Shown: positions 1-12,570, numbered from the stretch's first letter. The stretch: 64,000 nt of DNA from Gnomoniopsis sp. IMI 355080 (GCA_027946555.1 JAPEVC010000054.1:62001-126000), one strand, 5' to 3'. Program-made: numbers and translations. Notes: generated from the letters alone by a model not told the origin.

Positions 1-256
1 CCTCTTACTAGTGTTCCTTTATCTCTAGGATACTATTCCTTGGGGGCGGTCAATGGGCCGTTTTTCTTTTTACTCATAATTAGAACTTTTTTAAATCTTC
101 TCTTTCTTTTGTCATCTGTCGACCGTACGTCTCAGGATCCGTTCGAGTGTCGATTGCCTCATTCCTTCTGCTCGGGGGGTCTTTGACTTCCCTTTTCCTT
201 CGTACAAGCATTTTGTTTCCTTCACGCATCCAAACATACAAAGACGGAGAAAGAGG

Positions 257-1710
257 ATGGTACTACCATCAATCCTCAGGGGCATAGCAGCCTTAGCAGT
301 CGGAATCAAGGCTGCCACTGCTACATTGGCGACATCAACTGGGTCCAGTGGTGCCAGTGTCACTGCAACTTCCACCTCGTCTATTGCGGCTGTAACTCAT
401 TCTATCGCAGTCGGAGCGGTAGGGAAGCCTTGCATCCAATATTATGGTTGTATGCCTGCTGAGTGATAAACAGAGCGGGTTTGTGCTGGAGCCACATGAA
501 GTGACAAATGCATCAGTTGGGGATGTCATTGGTGAGATAGATGCTCGACTCTACTGCACCTCAAAATAGGATGTTTAGTGACTGACTGCCATAATGGACC
601 AGAGTTCAGGTTCTACCCAACGGGACATTGGATAGTCAGGTCGGAGTTCAAACAGCCATGTATCCCATACGAGGACACGGGGCCAAACAAAGTGGGATTT
701 TCGTCCGGCGCGATTGATGTCCAAACGACCTCGAACAATGTTAGTCCACACCAAGACTATGTTTCCTTTTGCTCTCTCAAGCCTGGACATCCTCACACTC
801 ACATTAGCACAGGGCCCAACGTTCCAAGTACTCGTCAACGACACCCAACCCATTTTCTTTTACTGCGCAGCACCAGGCTCGTGTCTCGACCATCAGATGG
901 TTGGCGTGATCAACCCAAATGCGACCTTTACATACGACATCCAGCTCGCGTACGCAGAAAACGCGACCTACCAGATGACACCCGGCGAAGCCTTCCCCTC
1001 TGAAACTGCCTCGTCCACCTCAGCATCGTCCACCACGGGCGCTTCATCCTCGACCAGCACCTCGTCCGGGAGCCACCTTGGCGGTGGTGCCATCGCTGGC
1101 ATTACCATCGGCTCAGCTGCCGTCGCGGTCTTGGCAGCGGCCTTGCTTTACATGTGTGGGAGGAGAGGCGGAATGGAGCGTGCGCCCGACAAGCAAGTCC
1201 ATCACAACATGTACAACGGCCCTCCGATGCAGGAAGCCCAATACGCAAACGGGCCCATCGGACCTGGACCAAGAAGCCCTGGCCAGGAGACCTTTGCGAC
1301 GGCGTATTCTGCAGCGCCTACCTCGACACTTCACGCGGGACAGTATGGCGGCACAACTCGTGGGATGATACCATCAGGGTATCCCGCTAGCACTGGGAGC
1401 CCACCACCGTTGAGCGAGTACAGCCAGAGCTTTTACAACGCTCATGGACAACAACATCCGTTGGTGGGCGGAGTGGAAGGGAGCAATGCGATGCAGAACG
1501 GCTTTTTGTGAGTCTTGATGTTTGTCCACGCGCCGGTTGAATTTCTGGCTGACAGTGCTCTGTCACAGCATAACACCGCAAGTGGCATTTCATGATCGAC
1601 AGCAGCAATCGATAGCGAACTACGCCGTCGAATTGCCTACGTCGCTTGACCCGGGCAATTTGCCGCTACCCGGGTACAGCCAGGAGCAGAAGACGTATAG
1701 CTTGGCCTAG
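257..1710 (+). CDS. Extracellular cupredoxin-like, single-pass membrane protein
   Basis: Five exons are proposed: 257-418, 474-531, 603-739, 813-1507 and 1569-1710 (397 aa). All introns are GT-AG and the frame is kept throughout. A hydrophobic N-terminus (about residues 1-25) looks like a signal peptide. Next comes a cupredoxin-like domain (about 40-165) with the family landmarks GDVIEFRFYP, GHWIVRS (His82), FFYCAAPGSC (Cys137) and DHQMVGVINP (His146, Met148), so type I copper ligands are plausible. A Ser/Thr-rich stalk follows (about 182-207), then one membrane span starting GGGAIAGI (about 211-233), and a Gly/Pro/Tyr-rich cytoplasmic tail. Fungal proteins of this kind are called extracellular serine-rich or GPI-cupredoxin-like; their substrate is unknown. 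The last exon is supported only by an open frame and good splice sites. Without it the protein stops at 1511. Confidence 0.82.
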
Positions 1711-3422
1711 GATGGAGAGAGAACTTACCGGCCGAGCAAACCACGATGAAGGACACCCCATTGTGTGCGTCTTTATGTGCCATGAATCCCTTTACCTAAG
1801 ACTTATTATTCGGCTATGATGGTCAGGCTCTACAGTAAGTTTCATGCTCTACCTGTGGCGCACTTCGGCGTTGATGTTTTGCGGGATTTGAACTTGGTAT
1901 CAAACATACTTGGCAGGACTGTGCGCTGTTCAATCACTGGCCATCGAAGACGGTTATAGAGGTTGTTTGACGGCCACGATCGGCGTAATGGAGAATTCAT
2001 GCGGGAACCACAAGGTCTCGGAGTTATTTAACCCTGGCAAATTGGTACAAGCAGTCGTGTGCCGCAACTCAAGTGACTCAAACTTCGGAGTGCCGACAAG
2101 CATTGATCGCGCGAGTATAGAAATCATTGGATTGCCCAATTCCAAGCTTACACAGTGAGTCATAATGTTCTTTTGCCAGCATATGCAAATGTGCATTGCT
2201 TCCGAGTTGGTGGGTTGGCCCAGGGATGGGCGGAATGTCATGTCGCGTACAGACCTCGGTGTAGACTTCATTTCATCAAGTAGGACTCGAAGAGGAGTTG
2301 GGCGAAGATCTTCCACGTGAACTTGAGTCATTGTAGATGTCAGAGACCGTTGGTGTGAATCTAGGGAGTTTCGTCTGTACGTGCGTTCCAAGCTTTGGTA
2401 GCTACCGGCCAGAAGGCTAGTATAGGACAGCCATTGGCCCTATAACAGACCCATAGGCAAATACAGATAGATCAAGCGTTGAGCATCACGCCAGTAATTG
2501 CCGATCTTTGCTTGAAGCAGACCCTTTTGCACAGACCAGAACGCAGTGGGAGGTGTCCTCGCGACAATCATTCCGACTTTGGGCTTGTGGGCTTCCTGAT
2601 TACCATCAAAAGAGGATCGGCAAGACGAGTTCTGGACCAAGACGATGCCGACTGAAACAGCGTCGAAAGCGACGTGGAGCAGCTCCAGGTATCTATGGTG
2701 GGGTCTGCAAGGGACCTCGATGCAGCCCGCAGCTTAGTGCAGTGATACGGTGCCAGTGGGGTATTTATTTTCAGTAAACAGGAAGCCGTCCCGGTGAAGT
2801 CGAGTATATACTAAGTAGGTACATAAATTGACAAATACGCCGTCGGGATTGACCACGAGGACAAGAATTCATTGCTGGCTGGCATTGTAAACAACTTCCT
2901 CTTCAATGTTTATCCTTGGGGTGCCCCAGGCGGTTAGAGAAGATTGACATCAATGCAAATTTAGGTAGTTGCATACTTGGTCGTAAGGATGAGTGGTAGA
3001 AGATTCTCAAATTCCCAAGACCAAACAAGGTAGTGCCCTGACACAGGCTCCCCTGGGCAACTGCATTGTTTCTCAGATCCTCTCATTCCCCTTCATTCCT
3101 GGGGTGATATCCCTGCTGCACGTCAAGTGTGTTTTTGACGCAGGTGCAGGTGCAGCTGCGGCTGCGGCTGCAGCCAGAAAGCCAGCCAGCGGGCGCAAAG
3201 TTCATATTGACTTTCGGCCCCATCAGATTTAACTACAATTCAATGCTCCGTCTTGTTTTCTTTTTGTCACGCCCCCGTTCCGCGCGCACCGCCTCTCGCT
3301 GACTTGTGCTCCGCGACCACAACTTCCGCCCACCAAACAAGGCTTCCAGCATCACCATCACACTCATTCCCATTCAGCCTCGGACCACACCTGGTTGGTC
3401 TAGGACTAATACCATCTTCACT
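1711..3422. other. Intergenic region, no gene recognised
   Basis: There is an 82-codon open frame at 1910-2158 (+), but it has no upstream ATG and no domain I recognise. A short GC-rich stretch at about 3145-3190 has GCTGCG/GCAGGT-type hexamer repetition. The last 200 bases are pyrimidine-rich, as expected for the promoter and leader of the NTF2-like gene. Confidence 0.5.
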
Positions 3423-5262
3423 ATGACGCTGCAAGCTGTGTACAAGCAGTTCCTGGCTGCGCCGACCTCGTCGGTCCTGGCACAGAACGCGTCGCTGCAC
3501 TACATCACGACCACCACCAGTTTCCACGGCCCAACCGACATCATCAAGCATCTCAACGCCCAGCGCAGCCAGATCAAGAAGAACAGCGAAGACCTCATCA
3601 CTGTCATCGAGGGCCAAGATGCCCTTGCTGTGCAGACAGCCCTCGCCATAGAATTTCTCGACACTGGCGGTCCTTACCTACCAGGCCTGGACGACCAGTT
3701 CCTCTCCGATCGCGTTGTTGACATTCCTGTCGTGAGTTATCGCCCACAGGCTCCGATTTTCGCGCTCCACCTCCGTGACACAGACCATGTCTCGCTGCGC
3801 CAATGCTACATCATCCGATTGCTGACCTCATCGTTTTTTATGTTACGTTTAGCTTCACGTTGTGAAATTCGACAACCAAGGCAAGATTACCACCATTCAG
3901 CAAAGCTGGGACCAGGGCGCTCTCCTCAAACAGCTCGATGTCATTGGCAAGACTGGTCGCAATTGGCCCATCCGCGACAGCCAGGATCAAATCAAGTTGA
4001 TCACCAAATCAGGTGGCAAGCCTTCAGAGTCAATCCCGTCACAGCCTGTCCAGCGGTCCGTCAAGAACTCTACAAATGCTACGCGCGACCCCCACGCATC
4101 ACTTCACCAGACTGGCTTCAGCGCCCCCGCTGATGAAGAGCCCGCTCGTGTTGTCTCGCCCTTTTCCGGCACTCGACCCCGCCAGCGAACCTTTGAAGAG
4201 ATCCTAGGAGACGAACCCAACGATGAGGCACCCGACCAGTCCCCTAGCAAGGCTGTGGCACCCAAGATCGGTGCCGGAAAGAACTTCCCAGCCTCTCGAC
4301 TCTTTGAAAGGCCCGAGGATGAGCCCCCAGAGCCCGAAAGCCCAGATGACGGTAGGGCGCCGACACGTTTCATGAAGCCGCACCCAACGAAGTACGACCA
4401 CTTTTCGTTCGCCGATGGATCTGATCCTGCCGACGCGCCAGAGGCGGGTGTCGCCTTTGACGCAATCAAATCGAAGCACCGGAGTCAATGGGACTTTGAG
4501 GACTTCGTGACGCCTCAGAAGCCAAAGCCCAGCAAGGTGTTACGCCAGCAGGCTCGACACTGGGGCACGGATCAGAACGACTACGATGAGTCGCCCGCCA
4601 AGCCTGCCCCTGGTATGGCCGGCGGCAAGGCCAGACGCGATGCAGACACCCAAATCGAGCTCCAGGATGATGGCGAGGACAATGAGCGCAATCAGCGTGC
4701 CGGCGCACGCCCTCGTGGAGCTATGCACAACAGTGGCCTTGGTCTGTATAAGAATCACATGGTTTCTGATGACGGCTCCGAGCCTGTCCAGGACGCCGAC
4801 CCACGCGCTCTCGGCAATATTACCAACCTGAAGAACCGACACAGTACTTTTGACCCCCACTTCGCAATGACAGACGATTCTCCCAGCAATGAGGGTCAGA
4901 AGGCCAGCGCGCCTGTTCCCGAGGATCGCAAGAAGGTTGTCAACATGATGCAAGCCAATTGGTCGACCTACGATGAGTCTCCTAATGCGCAAAAGGAGAA
5001 CAGCAAGCCGTCCAACGGGGCCTCCGAGGAGAATCGCGGTATCAAGCTTGGCGGAGATGGCATGGGTAACCCCAAGGGACGTAACTGGACAACTACAAGC
5101 CAACACGGCGGTATCAAGCTCGGCGGAGACGGCATGGGCAACCCTAAGGGTGGCCGCGGCTGGTCTCTTGGAGATGACAGTGAGGAAGAGAAGGATGCAG
5201 CCCCCGTTCCTGGCCGAAAGGGTGCCGCTCAGAAGGCAGCGAACAGCTTCTGGGAGTTCTAA
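3423..5262 (+). CDS. NTF2-like domain protein with long acidic, repeat-bearing tail
   Basis: Two exons, 3423-3731 and 3853-5262, are joined by a phase-0 intron (GTGAGT...TTTAG), giving 572 aa. Residues 1 to about 145 read as a nuclear transport factor 2-like fold. They include an N-terminal helix (VYKQFL), a central FHGPTDIIKHLNAQ stretch typical of NTF2-like alpha/beta cones, and a terminal strand HVVKFDNQGKITTIQQSWD. The remaining 430 residues are hydrophilic, rich in Asp, Glu, Pro, Ser and Gly, and probably disordered. They contain repeated WxFEDF, YDESP and ANWSTYDESP-like blocks and two copies of GIKLGGDGMGNPKG, and end in FWEF. I do not know a function. Similar NTF2-plus-tail proteins are conserved but uncharacterised in filamentous ascomycetes. 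The ATG at 3423 lies right after a pyrimidine-rich leader and begins the conserved domain. Confidence 0.85.
5038..5151 (+). repeat. Two in-frame copies of a 14-residue Gly-rich motif
   Basis: GIKLGGDGMGNPKG is encoded at 5038-5079 and again at 5110-5151, separated by 10 codons, inside the NTF2-like protein. The two copies use partly different synonymous codons (for example AAGCTTGGC versus AAGCTCGGC). This suggests the peptide is kept by selection and is not a fresh DNA duplication. Confidence 0.9.
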
Positions 5263-7388
5263 GTGGAATGTTCCTCAACCCCTCTCTCACAACGAGCGGC
5301 GTACTGCAACGAGATTTATGAATAGGGTGTGTGCGAGCACACACTCCCTATTAAATCGAAGACTGCATATCAGGACGGCTGCTCATGAAATTTTTAAACC
5401 ACAGAATCACATTCGACATGACAGTGTGGCACGCGATTCTGACCCGTTTCCCTTGTTCGCTTTGTTTTGTGGTGCATCGTATGTGCATGATGGCATCCTT
5501 TCGCGTTCTCAGATTCGAAGGGCAGCAGCAGGAAACGACACGGGATGGCTGGATGGGCACGGGATGGATAGATACCTACCTCCAATATTCTTGGAGACCA
5601 ATTCAAATTCGGATGAAAACGCGTGGACATGAGTGTATATGGATTAGGTCTTCTACGACTACCCAAATGCTCAGATGTTTGGCGTAGGGAAATTGACATG
5701 AGATTCTACTACCCTTCTAGACATAAGGTGCAGGTAAAACGCTGCTCACACACCCCACTTGCATGAGTGATACGAAGAGAGCCGGAGGCACCCCGAGAGT
5801 GACAGAAGCAGGCTTGTAGCCAGCCACCTAGAAACAACTGTTTCATGGGGTGGTTATCAGGAGGACCTCGTGCAGATATTAGAAGGCCGATGCCCGCGTG
5901 CATATGTGTGGTGTGCGGTAATGCGGCACGAACGTGTCTCCCACGTTGATCGTATGCAAGCGGCCTTTTAAGGACCAATAGTAAAGAAAGTGTCGGGGAC
6001 GTGTTTGCTCAGCCATGTGCTTTCGACCCCTGCTTTGATGTTATTGTGCAAAGTATTGGATAGGTGGCAGAGTAGCAGATCGATTGCCTCAAAGTAGTAC
6101 TGCGTAGTAGATGACTACCGAGACGTGACAGGGACAATATTACTTAATGTATGGCCAGTTTAGAGAGATTATGGCAATTGTCACATGTATGATTTTCCGG
6201 ATTCACTGTTATCTGGCCAATCATTTGACTAGTACCAAAGGCACATACCGAAATGGGCTGTGGCAGACCCAATCGAATTCATTCTCGATAGAGTGACAAT
6301 GCTCTGTCACCTCTATCACACTTCCAAAGGCTGGCATGGCGCGCAAAGAAACCCCATCCCAGCAAAAGGGGGATGTTCCCTGCAGCGGTCCCGACTGCCC
6401 GGGGCGCAGCTCCGTTGATGGCGTCAAACGTGAGATCAAGGGTCACTTTGGCAGTTTTGGGAGCCGAAGAGCAGGAGGAGGGTGGCTAAATACTATAGGT
6501 AGCTACCAAGGTTGGTAAGCTGGTTTTTTTGGAGTTGGCATTTGCGGGCCAACAATAAGCAAGCATGCACGGCCAACTACCCTCTCATTCGCGCCTGCTG
6601 CGGACGTGACGCCCTATCTTTCACGACCGCCTCCTATAATCTGGGTGGCCCGGCGGTTGGCGAGATAGCGACGACCTATCTACCTACGCTAAATACTTGG
6701 CTCTTTCCCTTCTCTTTCCCGTCTTACGAGATCCTCCAAGATTCGTACTGCAATTCTGATCTTGTCGGATAACTTGCGACTGCTGCCCTACAATCAGGGA
6801 CTTTTTCTCTTTCACTACTATGGTTGACCTCAGCCCGGTCCACGGCAGCGAAATTGCAGGCAGCAAGAATTTCCCGAAACAGCGTCATATGCCAAAGCAG
6901 CCATCCATCATCAACACATTCGCTTATCGCTCCTTGAGTAGGCCTCACGGCTGCTCGACTGCAAGAATGATAACGCGGCGATCGGGCTGATCTCACTTTC
7001 CCAGTCTTGACAACGGCCTTCCTATCTTTCTGTCTGCTCTGGACAGCCCATCCTTCTCTCGACTGAGCCTGATCACATCTCAGGTGACGAAAGTAGACCC
7101 GTTCTCCTGTCGCCTTTGCGACGCGATATTCGAAGCGCGCATGCCCTTTGAGTCGCTGGTCCAATTTTTTATGAACCACACATACGCAACTCGAATCCAA
7201 GACGTTGAACACCCACGCCTAGAGAGCCAACAATTCAGGTGTTACAAGTCCACCAGCCTCCTCGCTTGTGAGCGAAGTTCCTCCAGCAACCCGAGCCTTT
7301 TTACTGACTCGCCACTGACACGAAGTAGCCTTGCACGCACCATCATCTGCGAGGAACAGAAGCCAACAACAGCTTATCTTCCCCAGCA
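5263..7388. other. Intergenic region, 3' end of NTF2-like gene and permease promoter
   Basis: No coding frame longer than about 100 codons with recognisable content occurs here. The right third (6600-7388) is the likely promoter and leader of the permease and contains several GATA motifs, listed separately. Confidence 0.5.
6614..7379. promoter_or_regulatory. Cluster of HGATAR (AreA/Nit2-type) sites upstream of the permease
   Basis: HGATAR matches lie at 6614-6619 (-), 6663-6668 (+), 6676-6681 (-), 6923-6928 (-), 6968-6973 (+), 7022-7027 (-) and 7374-7379 (-). Fungal GATA factors AreA/Nit2 bind this motif and switch on nitrogen-scavenging genes, typically through closely spaced pairs such as 6663/6676. 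Chance alone would give about two in this length. Function is inferred. Confidence 0.4.
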
Positions 7389-9680
7389 ATGGCTGCAAAA
7401 CAACCCCCCGATCTCGACCTCGAGCTCAACCAGATCTTGAACCTCAAAGAGGATCTTCACCACTCGCTCGCCAATGGCGAGACCGTGGACATGATGTTCA
7501 ACGATGGCAGCATGCAGGAGTCTCTCTCCTACAGAACCGGGATATCCGACTCACGCCGGCCTGGGGATAAGGGCAGAATGCGAAGATGGGTCGACTCGTT
7601 CTACAGGGATCCCAAGGGCCGAATGACGCCCAAGAATGCTTTTGTTGGCGGCCCTGGCCGCAATTACTTTGACCTCCGCGCGGCTAACTACCGCACGGCG
7701 CATCCATTGCTCGCGAAAGAGCTGAAGGGGAGGCATTTGCAAATGATTGCTATTGGCGGGTCCATTGGTAAGTGCGCCCGGGCATGGGTCCATTTTCGTC
7801 TATGTGATATCTATGTGGATGATATGTCCAACGACTAGTCTCTCGTGAAGTACCGTTTCTACACTCAGTAACTGGCGCAAGTGCGCCGGCGGTCCATTGG
7901 TGCACACTTGGTGTCTCCCCCTTCTAGTGGGTAATGGATGAACGGACGTTGAGCTCCAACGTCGTACATGGGCCTAGGCTCAGGCGACTGGAGCCGGTCT
8001 TTGTCCTGGGTCGGGCCGTGCTCTTGGAGTCTTGTATCGTTTCGCTTGCCAATGTACATTCTCTGACATCTGATAGGTACCGGCCTCTTCATCTCATCTG
8101 GCAGCGCTCTCAACCTTGGCGGGCCGGCGACACTACTTCTCGCTTATCTTATGGTCGGCGCCATGCTGTATTTCGTTATGCAGGCGCTCGGCGAGTTGGC
8201 GGTTGTCTTTCCTATCGCAGGGTCGTTCTCTGCTTACTCGACTCGATTTCTTGATCCGGCATGGGGTTTTGCCATGGGCTGGAAGTAAGTTGTGCACGGA
8301 CACCGCACGCCCACTCTGGACGACTGATACTAAACAAGAGGTCACAGCTATGCGCTGCAATGGCTCACAGTTTTGCCGTTGGAAATAATAGCGGCGTCAA
8401 TCACGATATCGTATTGGAACAGTACGATTAACAAGGCCATATTCGTCACCCTCTTCCTGGTCATCATCATGGGCATCAATTTGTGTGGCGTCAAATCCTT
8501 TGGTGAAGCCGAGTTTATCTTCGCCATCATTAAAGTGAGCGCCGTTATAGGCTTCATGTGAGTGCTCCGGGACTAGCTAGACTGGAGCGTACATATACTG
8601 ACAAATATCAAAAGATTACTGGGAATTGTCATCAATATTGGTGGAAAGCCCGAGACTGGCTATATAGGAGGCGCATACTGGCACAATCCAGGCTCGTTCA
8701 ACCACGGCTTCAAAGGCCTGTGTAGCGCATTCGTTACCGCCGCATTTGCGTTCGCAGGCACCGAGATGATTGGACTGGCCGCTGCAGAGACGGCCAACCC
8801 ACGCAAGTCTCTCCCTACTGCAATCAAGCAGGTTTTCTGGCGCATCAGCCTCTTCTACATCCTCTCCCTCACCATCGTTGGCCTCCTAGTGCCTTATGAT
8901 GATGTCCGCCTCCTCGGCGCTGCCCGGAATGCGGCCGACACCAGCGCCAGCCCCTTTGTGATTGCCATTGAGGACGCGGGAATTGCGATTCTTCCTAGTG
9001 TGATGAACGGTGTGATCCTCGTGGCCTGCATGTCCGTCGGCAACTCCTCCGTCTTCGGCTCAAGCCGCACGCTTGCAGCTCTTGCAGACCAGGGCCAGGC
9101 GCCTGCCATCTTCTCCTACATCGATCGCCGGGGCCGCCCACTGATGGCCGTCATTTTCGCTGGTCTATTTGGATTGTTGGCCTACCTCGCCGACCTTAAG
9201 CAAGAGGAAGCAGTGTTCAACTGGCTGCTCTCCCTATCAGCACTCTCGTGCATCTTCACCTGGGGCTCAATCTGCCTTGCACACATCCGATTTCGAAGAG
9301 CCTGGCGGCTACGAGGTCGTTCCGTCCGCGAGCTGGCGTTCCGCGCGCAGGGCGGGGTATTTGGGTCGTGGCTGGGCTTGCTACTGAATGTCCTTATCCT
9401 GGTCGCGCAGTTCTGGGTCGGTGCCTGGCCTATCGACTACGAGGAGTACACCGTCCCGGAAATTGCGCAGAATTTCTTTCTGAACTACACCGCGGCGCCC
9501 TTGGTGACGGTGATGTATATTGGGTACAAGGTGTGGTGTCGGACCAAGGTCGTGCAGACGGCAGATATGGACCTCGATACTGGGAGGAGGGATTTCAACC
9601 TGCCGATTTTGCTGGAGCAGGAGGTGGAGGAAAGGAGAGCATGGCCTCGGTGGAAAAGGATGTATAGGCTACTTTGTTAA
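7389..9680 (+). CDS. General amino-acid permease (APC superfamily, YAT family)
   Basis: Four exons, 7389-7767, 8077-8284, 8348-8557 and 8615-9680, encode 620 aa. The start follows CCCAGCA and opens a hydrophilic, cytosolic N-terminus of about 105 residues. The core begins LAKELKGRHLQMIAIGGSIG, the signature before and in membrane span 1 of fungal amino-acid permeases, and continues TGLFISSGSALNLGGP. Later hallmarks are FPIAGSFSAYSTRFLDPAWG, YALQWL, the span-6 region FVTAAFAFAGTEMIGLAAAE and NPRKSLPTAIKQVFWR. Twelve spans are expected. The C-terminal tail is short and charged. Family members are proton symporters in the plasma membrane with broad (Gap1-like) or narrower amino-acid specificity, which the sequence alone does not settle. 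GATA sites upstream fit nitrogen regulation. Intron 1 is long for this window (309 bp). Confidence 0.92.
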
Positions 9681-10324
9681 CCTGTTCAAGCGTGCGTGCA
9701 ATTGAGACTTTTTTTTCGTTCAAATGATTGTTTTTGGCCGTGAGACGCCTATAATCTTTACAGGGTCAAGCTCCAAGAGCTGAAATAACAAGATTCAGAA
9801 ACGAATTCTGTCTAGTGAATAGCGTCTTCGTGAATAACGGCGAGTACATGCCCGTGCGTCTCTGCCGAGCCTGTCTATGAAAAATAGCAGAGACTTTGGA
9901 AAGGGTTCTTTGTCGTCCTCCAAGTCAACAGTAGTGCAATTTATACGATGAACCGACAGATGACCGTTTTCCCCTCCCGCCAACCCCACCTTTCAACTCC
10001 TCAAGTAATGCAAAGAAGATCGCATTGGCTCTTGTCGTTCTTCTGGAGGACATGCGTGTCATTGACTGTATCTAAGAACCACATTTGTAGAGTGTGCCAG
10101 TTTCGATGGCGACTTGAAATAAGATTTCCTGAAGAGGATAAGGATCAACAATATCTCTTGCAGTAAGCCGCAGTTGACACCAAGTGGCCCCGTCTATCTC
10201 AATACAGGAAAAGGAGGTCTCTTGCGGCTGTGTTCTTCCTGGAGATTCCATTCTTGAGTTTGCACCAAATATTTGCCGACATTTCACATGACACAATCGG
10301 AGGCAAGTTACCTCGATATCAAAG
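9681..10324. other. Intergenic region
   Basis: Spacer between the permease and the broken AAA gene, both on +. No coding frame or RNA gene recognised; small frames on both strands show no domain. Confidence 0.5.
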
Positions 10325-12570
10325 ATGGGGAAATCGACGGCATCCAATATTCCAAAAGTCAGCGCGCCAGTTTTGGCTGGCGTAACAAGGCTGTATAGAT
10401 ATGAATGTCCTAGTGGTTGTTGTCCAAGTCGCTACGCTAGGTTCTCAACCCAAGCCGCCGAGCAAGAGGACCTAGAGGCCTCGATTCAGAACGGGCCCAT
10501 CATACACCGGCATGCCTTCCGTGATACCGTGTGGATCACAGAGTCCTTCACCGTCAACGACGCGGTTATGCGTGCGCTGTTGTGCAGAGCGCTCAACAAG
10601 TACCAGGACTTTGACCCGGAGCTCGAGAACTGGACATTTCGAGCACCTTACAGCCCTATCGTCCATCGATGGTCCCAGTTGAATGACCTATGCGAAACCT
10701 CTGTTGGCCTTGAGGAGAGGACCGCCACCAGTTCCTTGATGGATTTCTTGCGTCCTATACTAGCACCGTCGATAGAAGCACTTTCCAAAACCAAAGAGAC
10801 GGGGAAGGTGCTCTTTGACGATGTCTGGCAGATCTATCCGCCGGGGGAGGTTGCTATGACGGCTTTTTACGGTATTGAAGCCGCGGCACGGGTTGTTCGA
10901 TATGAGAAGAAGAGGAATCGTCAAGGCCTGCCTTCGTGGGAAGTGGAGCTAGAGTACATCGACTGGAATGGCGACCATTGTGGATTTGCTACAACCACCG
11001 TCAATATTGGTTTCTTCTCAGGTTACAAATTCGTCACGAGTCTAGCTGCCTATCCACTGTCTTTCTGCTCGGACGAAGAACAGATCAAGGAACGATTGAC
11101 GAGCCGGGGGAGACAGTTCGAGAGCCTGCGCGGGTATCACTTTCGAAGTTGCGTGGGTACCAAAATCTTGCTGGAGACGCCTCAACGAGAGGAGAGACCT
11201 GTCAAGGGACGTGTCATTGTTGATTCATTCGCCTACTTTTCGAGCAACAATATCGTCAAGCCGGCGTTACGTTCGTTGAAAGATGACGAGGACCAGAGAT
11301 CCAGAGACAGGTCCGAAGCTCAACCCGTGCTTGGTGGAACCCCTTTGAGTTATCGTCCACAGCGGCATGTGGCTGCCAGGCGACAACAGCGCCAGAACAG
11401 TCCTGTTGACGCCTCGCCTGCTCCAGCGAAAGCTCTACCGCAGTATCCAGGTCAGCCTATGTCGGCGTGGCCAATGGTAGAAGCCGCATCTGGCCTGCAG
11501 GGAGCGGCCCTCGGCGGTGATGCCACAACTCCGGGCGAAAAGTTGCCTGCTACAGAGAACCGTGATGGTGCCTTTATGACTGCAATCACATCGAAAGATA
11601 AACATAGTCGGAAAGAGGACCTGGAGCCGATGTCCGACTATCAGTGTCTTTTGGCTACAACATGGTTAAGAGGATTGGATCTCAAGACTAAAGACTGGGG
11701 TGAGTCAATCTGAGACAGTAGAGATACAACCTCAGCCTTCCCTTTTTTTGGTAAAACTCACACTAACTAACCCCCTGCTTTGATAAAGCTCTTTTCAACA
11801 TATCCGACCTGTCCGAGATTGTCTGGAATGACGACGCCTTCGACCGCCTAGTCTTGCCGGGCAACGAAAAGGACCTTGCGTGGCAATTTGTCGAGAACAA
11901 GCGGCTTGCGAGCAATGATTTTGACGACTTCATCGCCGACAAAGGCCGCGGCATCATCGTCCTGATGTTTGGTCCGCCAGGCGTTGGAAAGACCTATACT
12001 GCCGAAGCTGTCTCTGAGCGTGCCCGGGTGCCCCTCTTCGCCATCAGCGCAGCCAGCTTAGGCACGGTGCCTTCGGAGGTCTAGGCCTCTCTCGAGCGAG
12101 CTCTGGAGTTGTGTCGCCTTTGGGAAGCAATGCTGTTGCTGGATGAGGCGGACATTTTCCTGGCCGCCCGGACAGACCATGATATTGCCCGCAATGAGCT
12201 CGTGGCCGTGTTCCTGACCAAACTGGAATATTATCAGGGCGTGTGTTTCTTAACGACGAATCGAATCAAGAGTCTTGACCATGCGTTCCAGTCACGCATT
12301 GATCTTTTCCTGCCCTACGCCAACTTAACCCCCGAGGCACGGAGGCAGGTCTGGGAGAACTTTATCGAGCGTGCTGGCCGGGGCAAATTTGAGGTCAGCG
12401 AGAGAGGACTGGAGGAGCTGTCGAAGATTCAGCTGAATGGTCGGGAAATCAAAAACCTGATCAAGAGCGCTCATCTGCTGTCGCTCAAGGATGGTGAGGT
12501 GATTTCTCTGACTCGGCTTCAGACTTTGGCTGAGAACCGCGACCGCGCGCTTCGGGCTCTGTCCTATTAG
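10325..12570 (+). pseudogene. AAA ATPase with N-terminal DUF7025-like domain, interrupted by one stop codon
   Basis: Exon 1 is 10325-11699. After an 89-bp intron (GTGAGT...AAAG) exon 2 runs from 11789. The frame meets TAG at 12082-12084 and then continues open in the same frame to 12570. The N-terminal half resembles the fungal DUF7025 domain (YPPGEVAMTAFYGIEAAARV, EVELEYIDWNG, FATTTVNIGFFSGYK). The C-terminal half is an AAA module: Walker A GPPGVGKT at about 11974, then, after the stop, Walker B LLLDEAD, a TTNRIKSLDHAFQSRI sensor region and an ATPase lid. The stop falls between Walker A and Walker B, where relatives usually have Glu (SEVEASLERAL-like). A truncated protein of about 556 aa would lack ATP hydrolysis. 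Alternatives are a sequencing error, stop readthrough or a true pseudogene; codon use and frame are otherwise intact. Function of this family is unknown. Confidence 0.82.

Noticed and set aside
1872..1905. tRNA-like B-box on the minus strand
   Set aside because: The GTTCAAATC-like sequence has no T-arm or acceptor stem pairing around it.
1910..2158. 82-codon frame
   Set aside because: Lacks an ATG near its beginning and has no recognisable homology; kept only as a note.
4540..5106. 188-codon frame on the minus strand
   Set aside because: It is antisense to the NTF2-like protein, whose frame has conserved motifs; the antisense translation is an Ile/Leu/Val-rich artefact.
12060..12084. A tiny intron that would remove the TAG in the AAA gene
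   Set aside because: The only GT...TAG pair spans about 23 bp, too short to be a fungal intron.
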